From G963556115 sp963675945 (GTDB taxonomy: Bacteria; Planctomycetota; SZUA-567), in assembly GCA_963675945.1 (NCBI GenBank), contig OY780932.1, forward strand, positions 372,001-436,000: 64,000 nucleotides of DNA, in the 5' to 3' direction. Both the position numbers and the translations under genes were made by a program. Below the pieces are notes generated by a model. That model was not told where the DNA came from and made no database searches. It saw only the letters and a program-made list of their open reading frames with translations. Shown here in pieces: positions 1-7,479 of this stretch (its first letter is position 1; the number at the start of each line of letters is the position of its first letter).

Positions 1-225
1 ATGCTCCTCAAGACCATCACCACCTCCGAGAATATCGCCAGACAGTTTGACAAAATCAATCAGAACTTCGATAAACAGGCACAGCTTATGACCAGCTACC
101 ATAACTTCCTGGCCAAGCTCGACAACCGAATCCTGCGCCTTGAAAACCGCCACCTTAACCACCCTTCCAAACCCATCCCGGTTCCCATATCCCAGGCACT
201 TAGCGAACAGGAGGAACAACTATGA
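1..225 (+). CDS. unidentified small protein, possibly 5'-truncated by the window edge
   Basis: The reading frame is open from the first base to a stop at 225. The ATG at position 1 may be the true start or an internal Met, because nothing upstream is visible. The 74 residues are polar, with heptad-like spacing (around QFDKINQNFDKQAQL and FLAKLDNRILRLENR) that suggests a short coiled coil. The stop overlaps the next start in an ATGA arrangement, so it is probably translationally coupled to the gene at 222. I do not recognise the family. Confidence 0.45.
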   Translation: MLLKTITTSENIARQFDKINQNFDKQAQLMTSYHNFLAKLDNRILRLENRHLNHPSKPIPVPISQALSEQEEQL

Positions 226-707
226 AACGCCTTCAAGAAGATTCTCTCTACGCCAACTGGGGCTTCACCCTCGGCGATGTCTGCCTGACCTTGATGCTTG
301 TGGTTGTGATTACCGCCGTTAATGTCCCGGCGCTGAATTCCTTCTCCGCCACCGTCATTGAACAAGAACCAGCCACTGACATCTTCTGGAACTTCTCTGT
401 AATCGGTAATGAGATCTTTGTCGATGTCGGCAACGACACCTTACAGCCTATCCGTAGCGACGAGGTTACAGACTGCATTATCGGTATACAACAGGGTAAC
501 TCCCAACAATTCAATGACTCCCTCCAGGTTCGCATCAGCCTGACCCCCGGCTACTCTGGAGAGGCGGAAATCGCCCTGGAAAACAGTATCTGCCAGGCCT
601 CCAAGCAACTCGGTTACAAACTATCCCCCTTTATTTCCAAGGTACTCCTGGTGTCTGCGACGCCCCCAGCCACCCCTCAACTCAACCCTCAGCCACCGCA
701 AAGGTAA
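222..707 (+). CDS. unidentified membrane-anchored protein
   Basis: This 161-residue protein has one strongly hydrophobic segment at about residues 20-45 (LTLMLVVVITAV), which suggests a single N-terminal membrane anchor with the rest outside the cytoplasm. The C-terminal tail is proline- and glutamine-rich. It starts in the stop codon of the preceding gene (ATGA), after the sequence GGAGGAAC, and is followed 7 bases later by another gene, so the three form an operon. The layout resembles a small pilin- or secretion-like accessory protein, but no diagnostic motif is visible. Confidence 0.55.
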   Translation: MKRLQEDSLYANWGFTLGDVCLTLMLVVVITAVNVPALNSFSATVIEQEPATDIFWNFSVIGNEIFVDVGNDTLQPIRSDEVTDCIIGIQQGNSQQFNDSLQVRISLTPGYSGEAEIALENSICQASKQLGYKLSPFISKVLLVSATPPATPQLNPQPPQR

Positions 708-714
708 AGCCAAA

Positions 715-1497
715 ATGTCCAACTCAAGACTACTTTTTCTACTGCTCATCTCCTTCTCGATTCTCCTCCCTGCTTCGCCCGCAACTGCGGGCGATCAGGC
801 CGTCATCTCTCAGTACTACCTCCATCTGGAGCACGTTTCAGAGGACGTCCAAGCCGCTCAATCCGCCGCCCAGACGCCATCCGTCACCTCGGCCGCCCCC
901 CTTCCCTTTCCCAATATCCTCGCCCAGCTCCAGATTCTCCAGAGCTTTGACCGAGTCTATAACCACAGCCTTACCCAGCATACAGAGCAGGAACTCCTAC
1001 AAACAGATATCATCTACTGTATCTCCCAGCCCCCTACAGCCGACTCTACCGCGCAGCCCGAACCGCAACTCCCGGATACATCCACGCCCACGCCCCTCCC
1101 CGCTGTATACTGGGATCTCTCCGGCCAGACTCTGCTACAGAGCCTCCTGGCTCAGCAAAAGATCGAACTCCTTATCACCCTCGCCGACGGCTCAAACTAC
1201 TTCACCTATCAACTCCCTTTAGCCGGAAATACCGTCCCCCTCTCCCGGCGTCAGTTCTCCCCTGTCTCCAATATCGGAGTCGAACTGACCAGCACCGATG
1301 GTCTGAGTATCTCCAGCCTGGGCAAACAGCTCCACACCACCCCTGCCGCCATCAAGGTCTATGCCCTCCTCTGCACCCCAGTAGCCGAGGAACTCGCGCA
1401 AAAACTCCCGCAGTACTCAGAATACCCCGAGCTCCTCGCCACCTTCTCCCCCACCGACGGCTCGCTCACACTCTCCCCCTACCCCAAATCCCGCTGA
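715..1497 (+). CDS. unidentified exported protein
   Basis: The 260-residue product begins with a clear Sec signal peptide (hydrophobic LLFLLLISFSILL, then small residues ending near ATAG). The mature part is rich in Gln, Pro and Thr, with a proline/threonine-rich linker near residues 115-130. It is the last gene of a compact three-gene operon (starts at 1, 222 and 715) ending about 120 bases before the CRISPR leader. I do not recognise the family. Nothing ties it to CRISPR function beyond position. Confidence 0.55.
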   Translation: MSNSRLLFLLLISFSILLPASPATAGDQAVISQYYLHLEHVSEDVQAAQSAAQTPSVTSAAPLPFPNILAQLQILQSFDRVYNHSLTQHTEQELLQTDIIYCISQPPTADSTAQPEPQLPDTSTPTPLPAVYWDLSGQTLLQSLLAQQKIELLITLADGSNYFTYQLPLAGNTVPLSRRQFSPVSNIGVELTSTDGLSISSLGKQLHTTPAAIKVYALLCTPVAEELAQKLPQYSEYPELLATFSPTDGSLTLSPYPKSR

Positions 1498-1613
1498 CCT
1501 CCCACCCCGTTCTCTGTCACCCACCACTATCCGGCGCTACCCGCACCGGATTTTTTTATTGACTAATCTTACCCAATCTGTTAAATTTTCAGTTAAAGAT
1601 AGTCTACTGCTCA

Positions 1614-1875
1614 TTGACAATCTAACTAACACCTCTTTGCGGATCGCTAACTTTTGATTCGGGAATAAGATCATATTCATAACCCTCTATGTTACAGTCG
1701 GTTATATTTTTTATCCCCTTCTTCGCTATTTTCATCCGCAAGCCTTGATATATAAAGGCTTACAAGATCCACTATAACAATTAGTAGCAAATTAAACACA
1801 TTATATCAAAATATGCCTCTAATCCGCAAATTAGCGTTTTAACTACTTGCTATATAAAGGGTTAACCCCCTAACT
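1614..1875 (+). promoter_or_regulatory. CRISPR leader of array 1
   Basis: This AT-rich stretch lies directly before the first repeat. It is nearly identical over its length to the sequence before array 2 (5001-5261). Shared blocks include TTGATTCGGGAATAA, ACAGTCGGTTATATTTTTTA, CCGCAAGCCTTGATATATAA and TATATCAAAATATGCCT. Both leaders start with a TTGACA hexamer and end in a GGGTTAACCC palindrome (here 1859-1868), a few bases before the first repeat. Conservation between two arrays with different spacers marks it as a leader and sets transcription to the right. Confidence 0.85.
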
Positions 1876-2743
1876 GTATGACAGCAGACTTAGCGCTGCT
1901 GTATTGAAACATATCTTTTTCATTTCATTCTCCTTGATAAATTTATGTATGACAGCAGACTTAGCGCTGCTGTATTGAAACAAATTACTTCTACCCATTT
2001 CATTCTCCTTATAAGTATGACAGCAGACTTAGCGCTGCTGTATTGAAACATCTGCCTGCAACAACTTAGCATAATCATCCTCCAAGTATGACAGCAGACT
2101 TAGCGCTGCTGTATTGAAACGAGTACTAGGAGTAAAAAATAACGTTTTTTCATGGTATGACAGCAGACTTAGCGCTGCTGTATTGAAACAATCTTCTGAG
2201 TCTTCATCAGACCCCCCTCTCTGCATGTATGACAGCAGACTTAGCGCTGCTGTATTGAAACTGTTCGCCCTGCTGCACACGCCGCTTCATATTGTATGAC
2301 AGCAGACTTAGCGCTGCTGTATTGAAACTAGCCACTCCATCTGATTCATAATATTCCTTTCATAGTATGACAGCAGACTTAGCGCTGCTGTATTGAAACT
2401 TTCTCCTAATCATCCCTGCTTTTCCTTTCTTTGTATGACAGCAGACTTAGCGCTGCTGTATTGAAACTTACTACCACCGCCAGAAATCAATATTGCTATC
2501 TTTTGTATGACAGCAGACTTAGCGCTGCTGTATTGAAACTTTTTGCTTCTCCTTTTTTCCTGTCCAATAGGGGTAAGTATGACAGCAGACTTAGCGCTGC
2601 TGTATTGAAACTCTCATAGCTGCAATATAGTTATCCCTACCTGTATGACAGCAGACTTAGCGCTGCTGTATTGAAACTTTTTGAAGTTTTGTGATTATTT
2701 TTCTTTCTAATGTATGACAGCAGTCTTAGTGCTGCTGTATTGA
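1876..2743 (+). CRISPR. CRISPR array 1: 12 intact repeats plus one degenerate terminal repeat
   Basis: The 35 bp repeats start at 1876, 1947, 2015, 2086, 2155, 2227, 2294, 2365, 2433, 2505, 2577 and 2643. A 13th, degenerate repeat starts at 2712; it has CAGTCTTAGTGCTG in place of CAGACTTAGCGCTG and its 3' end is broken after ATTGA at 2743. Repeats begin GTATGACAGCAG, carry the CAGCAG/CTGCTG palindrome and end ATTGAAAC, the usual 8 nt crRNA tag of type III and some type I systems. The 12 spacers are 31-37 nt. The leader is on the left, so crRNA is plus-strand. Most leader-proximal spacers read as gene starts in reverse complement (see findings). Confidence 0.97.
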
Positions 2744-2827
2744 CTGCGGGCATCCCTGCCCTTGCCCTCCGGGTGAGTCTCGCTTACGCTCGCTCATCTA
2801 TCCTCCGCCCTCCTGGGCTCGGATTGA
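2744..2827 (+). repeat. 79 bp GC-rich palindromic element inserted in the last repeat of array 1, copy A1
   Basis: The terminal repeat is interrupted right after ATTGA (2739-2743). A GC-rich sequence beginning CTGCGGGCATCCC and ending CCTGGGCTCGG fills 2744-2822, and ATTGA is then repeated at 2823-2827. Internal inverted pairs such as GGGCA/TGCCC and GCCC/GGGC suggest several small hairpins. Four near-identical copies occur at 2829, 5636, 5786 and 5936, all in CRISPR repeats or their remains. It encodes nothing recognisable. Confidence 0.85.
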
Positions 2828-2828
2828 A

Positions 2829-2911
2829 CTGCCGGCCTCCCCCCCTTGCCCTCCGGGTGAGTCTCGCTTACGCTCGCTCATCTATCCTTCGCCCTCCTGG
2901 GCTCGGATTGA
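2829..2911 (+). repeat. second tandem copy of the GC-rich palindromic element, copy A2
   Basis: It follows copy A1 immediately and begins CTGCCGGCC with several substitutions in the first 20 bases. From CCCTCCGGG onward it matches the other copies, and it ends CTCGG at 2906 followed by ATTGAAC. The tandem arrangement lacks an intact repeat between copies, so it probably arose by duplication or by insertion into the ATTGA made by copy A1. Confidence 0.8.
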
Positions 2912-2913
2912 AC

Positions 2914-3110
2914 TACGCCCCTACCTCCCTTTATCCTCCAGATAAACCTAGCCAACCCTCATTCATCTATCCATACCCAACCAGCCGCCAGCATACCCTC
3001 TCCCCATAGCCAAAACTTTTCCCGCATACTCCAATTTTATGATGTACCCTTCCCCCAATTTTTGTTATAATTTGTATTATTCTTAAATCGTTTGTTTCAA
3101 GGTACTGGTC
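2914..3110. other. spacer between array 1 and the cas6-like gene
   Basis: About 200 bases, pyrimidine-rich on the plus strand at first and AT-rich from about 3020. No further repeats and no convincing ORF. The AT-rich stretch TTTGTTATAATTTG near 3060-3075 contains a TATAAT-like hexamer and could be a promoter for the gene at 3111, but no clear -35 box is visible. Confidence 0.4.
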
Positions 3111-4775
3111 ATGAATTCCACCACTGTTCTCGCAAACTCCCCCGAGGTCTTCCTCCTTACCCTCCGGGCGACCAAGAAATATAATCTCAAATCCTTCTAT
3201 ACCGGTGCCAAGTGGTACGGCTTCTTCTCCCACTTATTCAACGGACATGCTGACAAACTGGTAAAGGATGATAGTAGGTTTGCATTTGCACCCCTGGAAC
3301 GCGGAGGAACCAACCTTGTACCAGGGGATATGATAGATATCAGGATCATTCTCCCTGCAGAGTATGAGGACGAGTTTTTCAATAAACTTAAAGCTGGGCT
3401 GAAGCATACAAAATCTGACCAACGCGGAAATATCCAGAGCTACTTTGAGTTTGAGTCGTACCGGAAGATTACACCTAGTGTTAAAACAATGCTTGAAATC
3501 ACCTCTGAGCTGACAACAACACCCGGCCTACAAATAAATCTGAAGACACCGCTAATTTTGGGCAGCCCCAAGCATGAGATACTGAAGAGAGCAAGAGCAG
3601 ATACTGACGCTAAGCTTCCAGCTTTTGCCGATAGCGAACTTTTTGAGCGTTATCCTTACCTCTGCCTGCGAAAATTCCTCTTCTGCTGCTATCTAAGAGG
3701 TGTGAGCCTTGGCTTTATCGAAGATACATTTACTGAAGATAGCCTGCCTTACCCGCAAGAATGTAGCCTCGGTAGCCTACAGCTCAATCTGATCTCAGTA
3801 CTGACGATCTATGGAAAGAAGCACTTTTTTGGGGTTATCGGCAGCTTAAAGTTTGACTGGACTCCCGCCCCCTTCTGGGCGCAATTACTTACTGTTGCCG
3901 CTATCTACCACCTCCGCAAACACAGTAATTATGGCTTTGGGTACTTTGTCTTCCCCGAGATAACCTCTACTCTAACCCGGCAAACTCAAAGCTTGTACTT
4001 ACGACTTATGCATCCCCAACGTCTTCGCAAAAGAATCCGCCATGATACTAAGAGCAGATATATGAGTAAACTCTTTCTAGCACTCCTTGAAAATTATCTT
4101 GAACTCTCTACAAATAATATGGATTTACTCAGAATCCGCAGTAAGAACAAGCACCTGCCCCAAGCTATACCCGATACTGACGCTAAGTTGCTAACCCTAG
4201 ATCCCTTGGCCGCGGTGATATGTGCTGAAGCAGTAGAAATGCTCAGAGGCGGATTGGAAGACATCCTGGGAAGTAAGACCAAAAAGAAAGAGAGCTTCCT
4301 CACCCCAGAGTATGAACTTAATACTCTACGCTCACAGTATAAAACCGGCAAGCGCTACGCTGTCTCCGGAATGATTGAGAATCTCTTTGTAGAGTTTCCC
4401 CATATACTGCTCAAGAACAAACTTGAGGCAATATATGGAAACGATCCGTTGGTCGAGCTTATACTGCGTATCCTCACCGAGATCATCCCAGCCGAAAACC
4501 TCTGTAACGCCGAAGAGCGTATAGCATTACAGGATGAACCCCTTACCAGGTTGTTTATTCGCCTCGCCCTTGACAAGATATACCGAGTATGCTACCGCAG
4601 AGGTCTGGCTCTGGCTAGCTTCCGCAACAAAATTACTGTTATCTGTACAGATCAGCCAGAGGCCGAAGCGACAAAACAACTACTCACTACACTGCTGGAC
4701 GCAATTAATTTAAATTTCTCAGGCCATATTTCTGTTTTGACAAAGCCCCCTACATTTGCTATATTAAAGCTATAG
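3111..4775 (+). CDS. Cas6-like CRISPR RNA endonuclease with a C-terminal, apparently inactive reverse-transcriptase-like region
   Basis: This 554-residue protein lies between two arrays that share a leader. Residues about 1-290 have Cas6/RAMP character, with a C-terminal block running from FFGVIGSLKFDW to a glycine-rich NYGFGYFVF segment at 272-281. Its expected role is cutting pre-crRNA before the ATTGAAAC tag. Residues about 400-540 can be laid on the palm of group II-intron-like reverse transcriptases: YAVSGMIENLFVEFPHILL (416-434) at motif A, DEPLTRLFIRLALDKIY (475-491) at motif B and LASFRNKITVIC (501-512) at motif C. The active-site aspartates are absent; the YADD position reads FRNK. 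Cas6-RT-Cas1 fusions are known, and no Cas1 follows here. The Cas6 call is fairly sure. The RT-like reading is my own by-eye alignment and needs a structural check. Confidence 0.65.
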   Translation: MNSTTVLANSPEVFLLTLRATKKYNLKSFYTGAKWYGFFSHLFNGHADKLVKDDSRFAFAPLERGGTNLVPGDMIDIRIILPAEYEDEFFNKLKAGLKHTKSDQRGNIQSYFEFESYRKITPSVKTMLEITSELTTTPGLQINLKTPLILGSPKHEILKRARADTDAKLPAFADSELFERYPYLCLRKFLFCCYLRGVSLGFIEDTFTEDSLPYPQECSLGSLQLNLISVLTIYGKKHFFGVIGSLKFDWTPAPFWAQLLTVAAIYHLRKHSNYGFGYFVFPEITSTLTRQTQSLYLRLMHPQRLRKRIRHDTKSRYMSKLFLALLENYLELSTNNMDLLRIRSKNKHLPQAIPDTDAKLLTLDPLAAVICAEAVEMLRGGLEDILGSKTKKKESFLTPEYELNTLRSQYKTGKRYAVSGMIENLFVEFPHILLKNKLEAIYGNDPLVELILRILTEIIPAENLCNAEERIALQDEPLTRLFIRLALDKIYRVCYRRGLALASFRNKITVICTDQPEAEATKQLLTTLLDAINLNFSGHISVLTKPPTFAILKL

Positions 4776-5000
4776 AGAATTTATTTTCACTGAAAATTTG
4801 CCGAATTGATAGTATTTCTAGACGCCATATTTACTTTATCCTAGATTATATGAGCCAGATATAAACGTGCCTATCACTAACATAGGAATCTCCGGCGCCT
4901 AAGGTAAATTCACCGACTATAAAAACTATCTCGACCGGACACAGCGCTAAATGTCTCCCAGCCCAGCTGGGGGAATTGTTACCTTTATGTATCCAGCTCT
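4776..5000. other. short intergenic stretch after the cas6-like gene
   Basis: About 225 bases with no ORF or repeat. It leads directly into the second CRISPR leader. No convincing terminator is visible. Confidence 0.4.
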
Positions 5001-5261
5001 TTGACAATTAAACCCATACTCGTTGCGGATCGTCAATTTTTGATTCGGGAATAATCCCATATTTATAACCCTCTATTTTACAGTCGGTTATATTTTTTAT
5101 CGTTTTATTAATAATTTTCATCCGCAAGCCTTGATATATAAATACTTACAAGATTTACCATAACAATTAGTAGCAAATTAAACTCATTATATCAAAATAT
5201 GCCTTCGATCCGCAAATTAGCGTTTTAACTATTTGCTATATAAGGGGTTAACCCCCTACCT
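5001..5261 (+). promoter_or_regulatory. CRISPR leader of array 2
   Basis: The sequence is homologous along its length to the array 1 leader (1614-1875), with scattered substitutions and small indels. It begins TTGACAATT and ends in the 12-base palindrome GGGGTTAACCCC at 5244-5255, six bases before the first repeat. This indicates duplication of a leader-array unit. Confidence 0.85.
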
Positions 5262-5635
5262 GTATGACAGCAGCTTTAGCGCTGCTGTATTGAAACAGCA
5301 CTCTCCGCACCAGCAAGCACCCATAAATTCTTGTATGACAGCAGCTTTAGCGCTGCTGTATTGAAACAATTAACTCGAGCTATCTCTTCCTTCAGGTGTA
5401 TGACAGCAGCTTTAGCGCTGCTGTATTGAAACTTTAAGAAATTTGCTTCTTTATTTTTTCTATTCTTGTATGACAGCAGCTTTAGCGCTGCTGTATTGAA
5501 ACAGACGTAGATCCCGTCAACTTCGCTGATCAGTTGTATGACAGCAGCTTTAGCGCTGCTGTATTGAAACCATTTTGGCATTTCTCCCAAAGACTTAGAC
5601 TGGGTATGACAGCAGCTTTAGCGCTGCTGTATTGA

Positions 5636-5719
5636 CTGCGGGCATCCCTGCCCTTGCCCTACGGGTGAGTCTCGCTTACGCTCGCTCATCTATCCTCCGC
5701 CCTCCTGGGCTCGGATTGA
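5636..5719 (+). repeat. GC-rich palindromic element in an array 2 repeat, copy B1
   Basis: The 79 bp insert at 5636-5714 interrupts the repeat starting at 5604. ATTGA is present on both sides (5631-5635 and 5715-5719), after which the repeat continues with AAC. It differs from copy A1 by one base in CCCTACGGG. Confidence 0.88.
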
Positions 5720-5785
5720 AACTTAGCTAGTTTTTAGGTTTGAATTATAACTCGTATGACAGCAGCTTTAGCGCTGCTGTATTGA

Positions 5786-5869
5786 CTGCGGGCATCCCTG
5801 CCCTTGCCCTCCGGGTGAGTCTCGCTTACGCTCGCTCATCTATCCTTCGCCCTCCTGGGCTCGGATTGA
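5786..5869 (+). repeat. GC-rich palindromic element in an array 2 repeat, copy B2
   Basis: Same insertion point in the repeat starting at 5754, with ATTGA at 5781-5785 and 5865-5869. The body reads CCCTCCGGG and TATCCTTCGCC, so it differs from copy B1 at two places although the flanking spacer is identical. Confidence 0.88.
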
Positions 5870-5935
5870 AACTTAGCTAGTTTTTAGGTTTGAATTATAA
5901 CTCGTATGACAGCAGTCTTAGTGCTGCTGTATTGA

Positions 5936-6019
5936 CTGCGGGCATCCCTGCCCTTGCCCTCCGGGTGAGTCTCGCTCACGCTCGCTCATCTATCCTTCGC
6001 CCTCCTGGGCTCGGATTGA
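5936..6019 (+). repeat. GC-rich palindromic element in a degenerate array 2 repeat, copy B3
   Basis: Same insertion point in the degenerate repeat starting at 5904, with ATTGA at 5931-5935 and 6015-6019. The repeat then continues GAC in place of AAC, showing decay of the leader-distal end. Confidence 0.86.
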
Positions 6020-6178
6020 GACTCAGCATTGACCCAACCGTGGGCGCAACAAACCTGCATGACATCAGCCCTCACGCTGCTGTCATTAAAATATCGAACC
6101 TGTCTCTGTCGTATTAGTTATTGGTGTGTTTCAAGCTGCAGCCCAAGCCCTGCACCGCCAGCTACATATGGAGTGATT

Positions 6179-7360
6179 ATGCATAAATTTGACGTAGTGT
6201 TTCATCTAGGAGGTGAACAGAATCTTCCTAACCTGCTGGCAATGCATATACTGCCCGCAGTTCAGCATCTTATTCTGGTTACCGAAAAAACCGCCGCGCG
6301 TAGTTCGTATCTCAAGTACTTCAAATCTCTAGGAACAATTACCACCATTCCGCTCTATAATGCCTTCGACTTTGATGATATAATCAAAGTCTTAAACCAC
6401 AAACTGCTTGAGCTAAAACCGTATCACTTCGGCTTCAATATCACTGGCGGCACCAAAATTATGTCACTCGCCGCTCTCCGCCTCGCCACAGAATTAAATG
6501 CACCCTATTTTTATCTCAATACTGCTGCTAAACAGGTACTGTGCTGGAATTATACTCACACTACCATACCCTTCAGCCAAGCCTATCTCACTATAAATGA
6601 CTTCTTCGCCGCCTCCGGACATGAACTTGCAGCCTCCCGCTCCCCCCTCGCCACAGCTTCCATAACCGACTTTGTTTATTCCCATCGCGCTTCCTACAGC
6701 AGACTTCAGAAGCGCCTCTGCAAGACTCCAGCCTTCAGAATATTACATAATTCCCACTCCCCATCAAGCATACTCCAAAACCAACTTGCTAAAATCTTCC
6801 CTGTGTACACCGCTTCACCTAAAACAGATTACCTGGATTTATCCCCCGCTGGCACGCTAACCCTCTGCCTCTCCGGCGAATCCCATACCCTCACAATACA
6901 TGATAAATACCAACGCCTCCTACACTGGCTCGCCGGCGGCTGGTTTGAAGAGTATCTCTTTTATCAATTAAAGCACTCTCTGGATTCTGGCGCTTTGAAA
7001 GATCTGGCACTGGGGCTTACCGTCAACTGGAGAGAGACAACTCCCCCCGGTTCTATCGAATTAAAACAAGAGATAGACCTTGCCTTTACCGACGGTATAA
7101 CCCTCTGGCTTGTCGAAGCCAAAACCGGTCGAATATTTCAGGATGGGTTCAATAAGCTGGAGCAATCCTGCAAGATCTTTGCCGGAGTCCTTGGCTCTGG
7201 CATCCTGATCTCTCTCTGGAAAAAAGGTCCTAAGCAAGACCCCGGAATACTTGAACGGGTAAGGGGTTCATTCCATGTGGCAATGCTCAACGGAGATCCC
7301 GACCGCCATCTCAATATACACACCCTCAAGCAGCTAACCCCTCAGACCATCCTCGAATAA
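6179..7360 (+). CDS. Card1/Can2-like CARF-domain nuclease (DUF1887 type), type III CRISPR ancillary effector
   Basis: The ATG at 6179 follows GGAG with 5-base spacing and gives 393 residues, close to the usual Card1/Can2 size. The N-terminal ~140 residues form a CARF-type sensor, with the ligand-loop motif NITGGTKIMS at 87-96. The C-terminal half carries a PD-(D/E)XK nuclease signature: E257/E258 in GGWFEEYL, D300 in KQEIDLAF, and E313 and K315 in LWLVEAKTG. In this family, cyclic tetra-adenylate made by an activated Cas10 switches on DNA and/or RNA cleavage. It sits right after array 2 and 87 bases past a relic repeat. No Cas10 is in the window, so the activator must be encoded elsewhere or the system is incomplete. 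All expected catalytic residues look intact. Confidence 0.88.
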   Translation: MHKFDVVFHLGGEQNLPNLLAMHILPAVQHLILVTEKTAARSSYLKYFKSLGTITTIPLYNAFDFDDIIKVLNHKLLELKPYHFGFNITGGTKIMSLAALRLATELNAPYFYLNTAAKQVLCWNYTHTTIPFSQAYLTINDFFAASGHELAASRSPLATASITDFVYSHRASYSRLQKRLCKTPAFRILHNSHSPSSILQNQLAKIFPVYTASPKTDYLDLSPAGTLTLCLSGESHTLTIHDKYQRLLHWLAGGWFEEYLFYQLKHSLDSGALKDLALGLTVNWRETTPPGSIELKQEIDLAFTDGITLWLVEAKTGRIFQDGFNKLEQSCKIFAGVLGSGILISLWKKGPKQDPGILERVRGSFHVAMLNGDPDRHLNIHTLKQLTPQTILE

Positions 7361-7479
7361 TTATAACATCTCCCCGTGCATTCATATAACCAGCTCAACG
7401 TGCAAACCCACAATACTCAAACACCAACGTTCTGTAATACCATCTAACATTAAAAAGATAGAATAGTGGCTAGTGCAAA

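Larger units (their letters stand above)
5262..6091 (+). CRISPR. CRISPR array 2: five intact repeats, three interrupted by an inserted element, one relic
   Basis: Intact 35 bp repeats start at 5262, 5333, 5398, 5468 and 5536. They differ from array 1 at two bases (CAGCTTTAGC against CAGACTTAGC), which gives a perfect CAGCAGC/GCTGCTG stem. Repeats starting at 5604, 5754 and 5904 are each split after ATTGA by the 79 bp element. The repeat at 5904 carries the same CAGTCTTAGTGCTG degeneration as the last repeat of array 1. A strongly decayed repeat is recognisable at 6057-6091 (GCATGACATCAGCC, GCTGCTGTCATTAAAA). The same 31 nt spacer occurs twice (5723-5753 and 5873-5903), so a 150 bp unit was duplicated. 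Confidence 0.93.

Noticed and set aside
2029..2619. Short ORFs across array 1 (e.g. 2029-2280 minus, 2431-2619 plus)
   Set aside because: They are translations of CRISPR repeats and spacers, with the same peptide recurring at each repeat.
1911..2711. Spacer matches to genes in this window (self-targeting)
   Set aside because: Checking gene starts by eye, I found no spacer matching any gene start here; a full search was not possible.
2710..3009. ORF encoding a peptide through the GC-rich element copies
   Set aside because: The reading frame simply runs through repeated palindromic DNA; there is no ribosome binding site and no independent support.
6029..6178. Longer N-terminus for the Card1-like protein
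   Set aside because: The upstream extension translates a relic CRISPR repeat; the ATG at 6179 has a good Shine-Dalgarno and matches family length.
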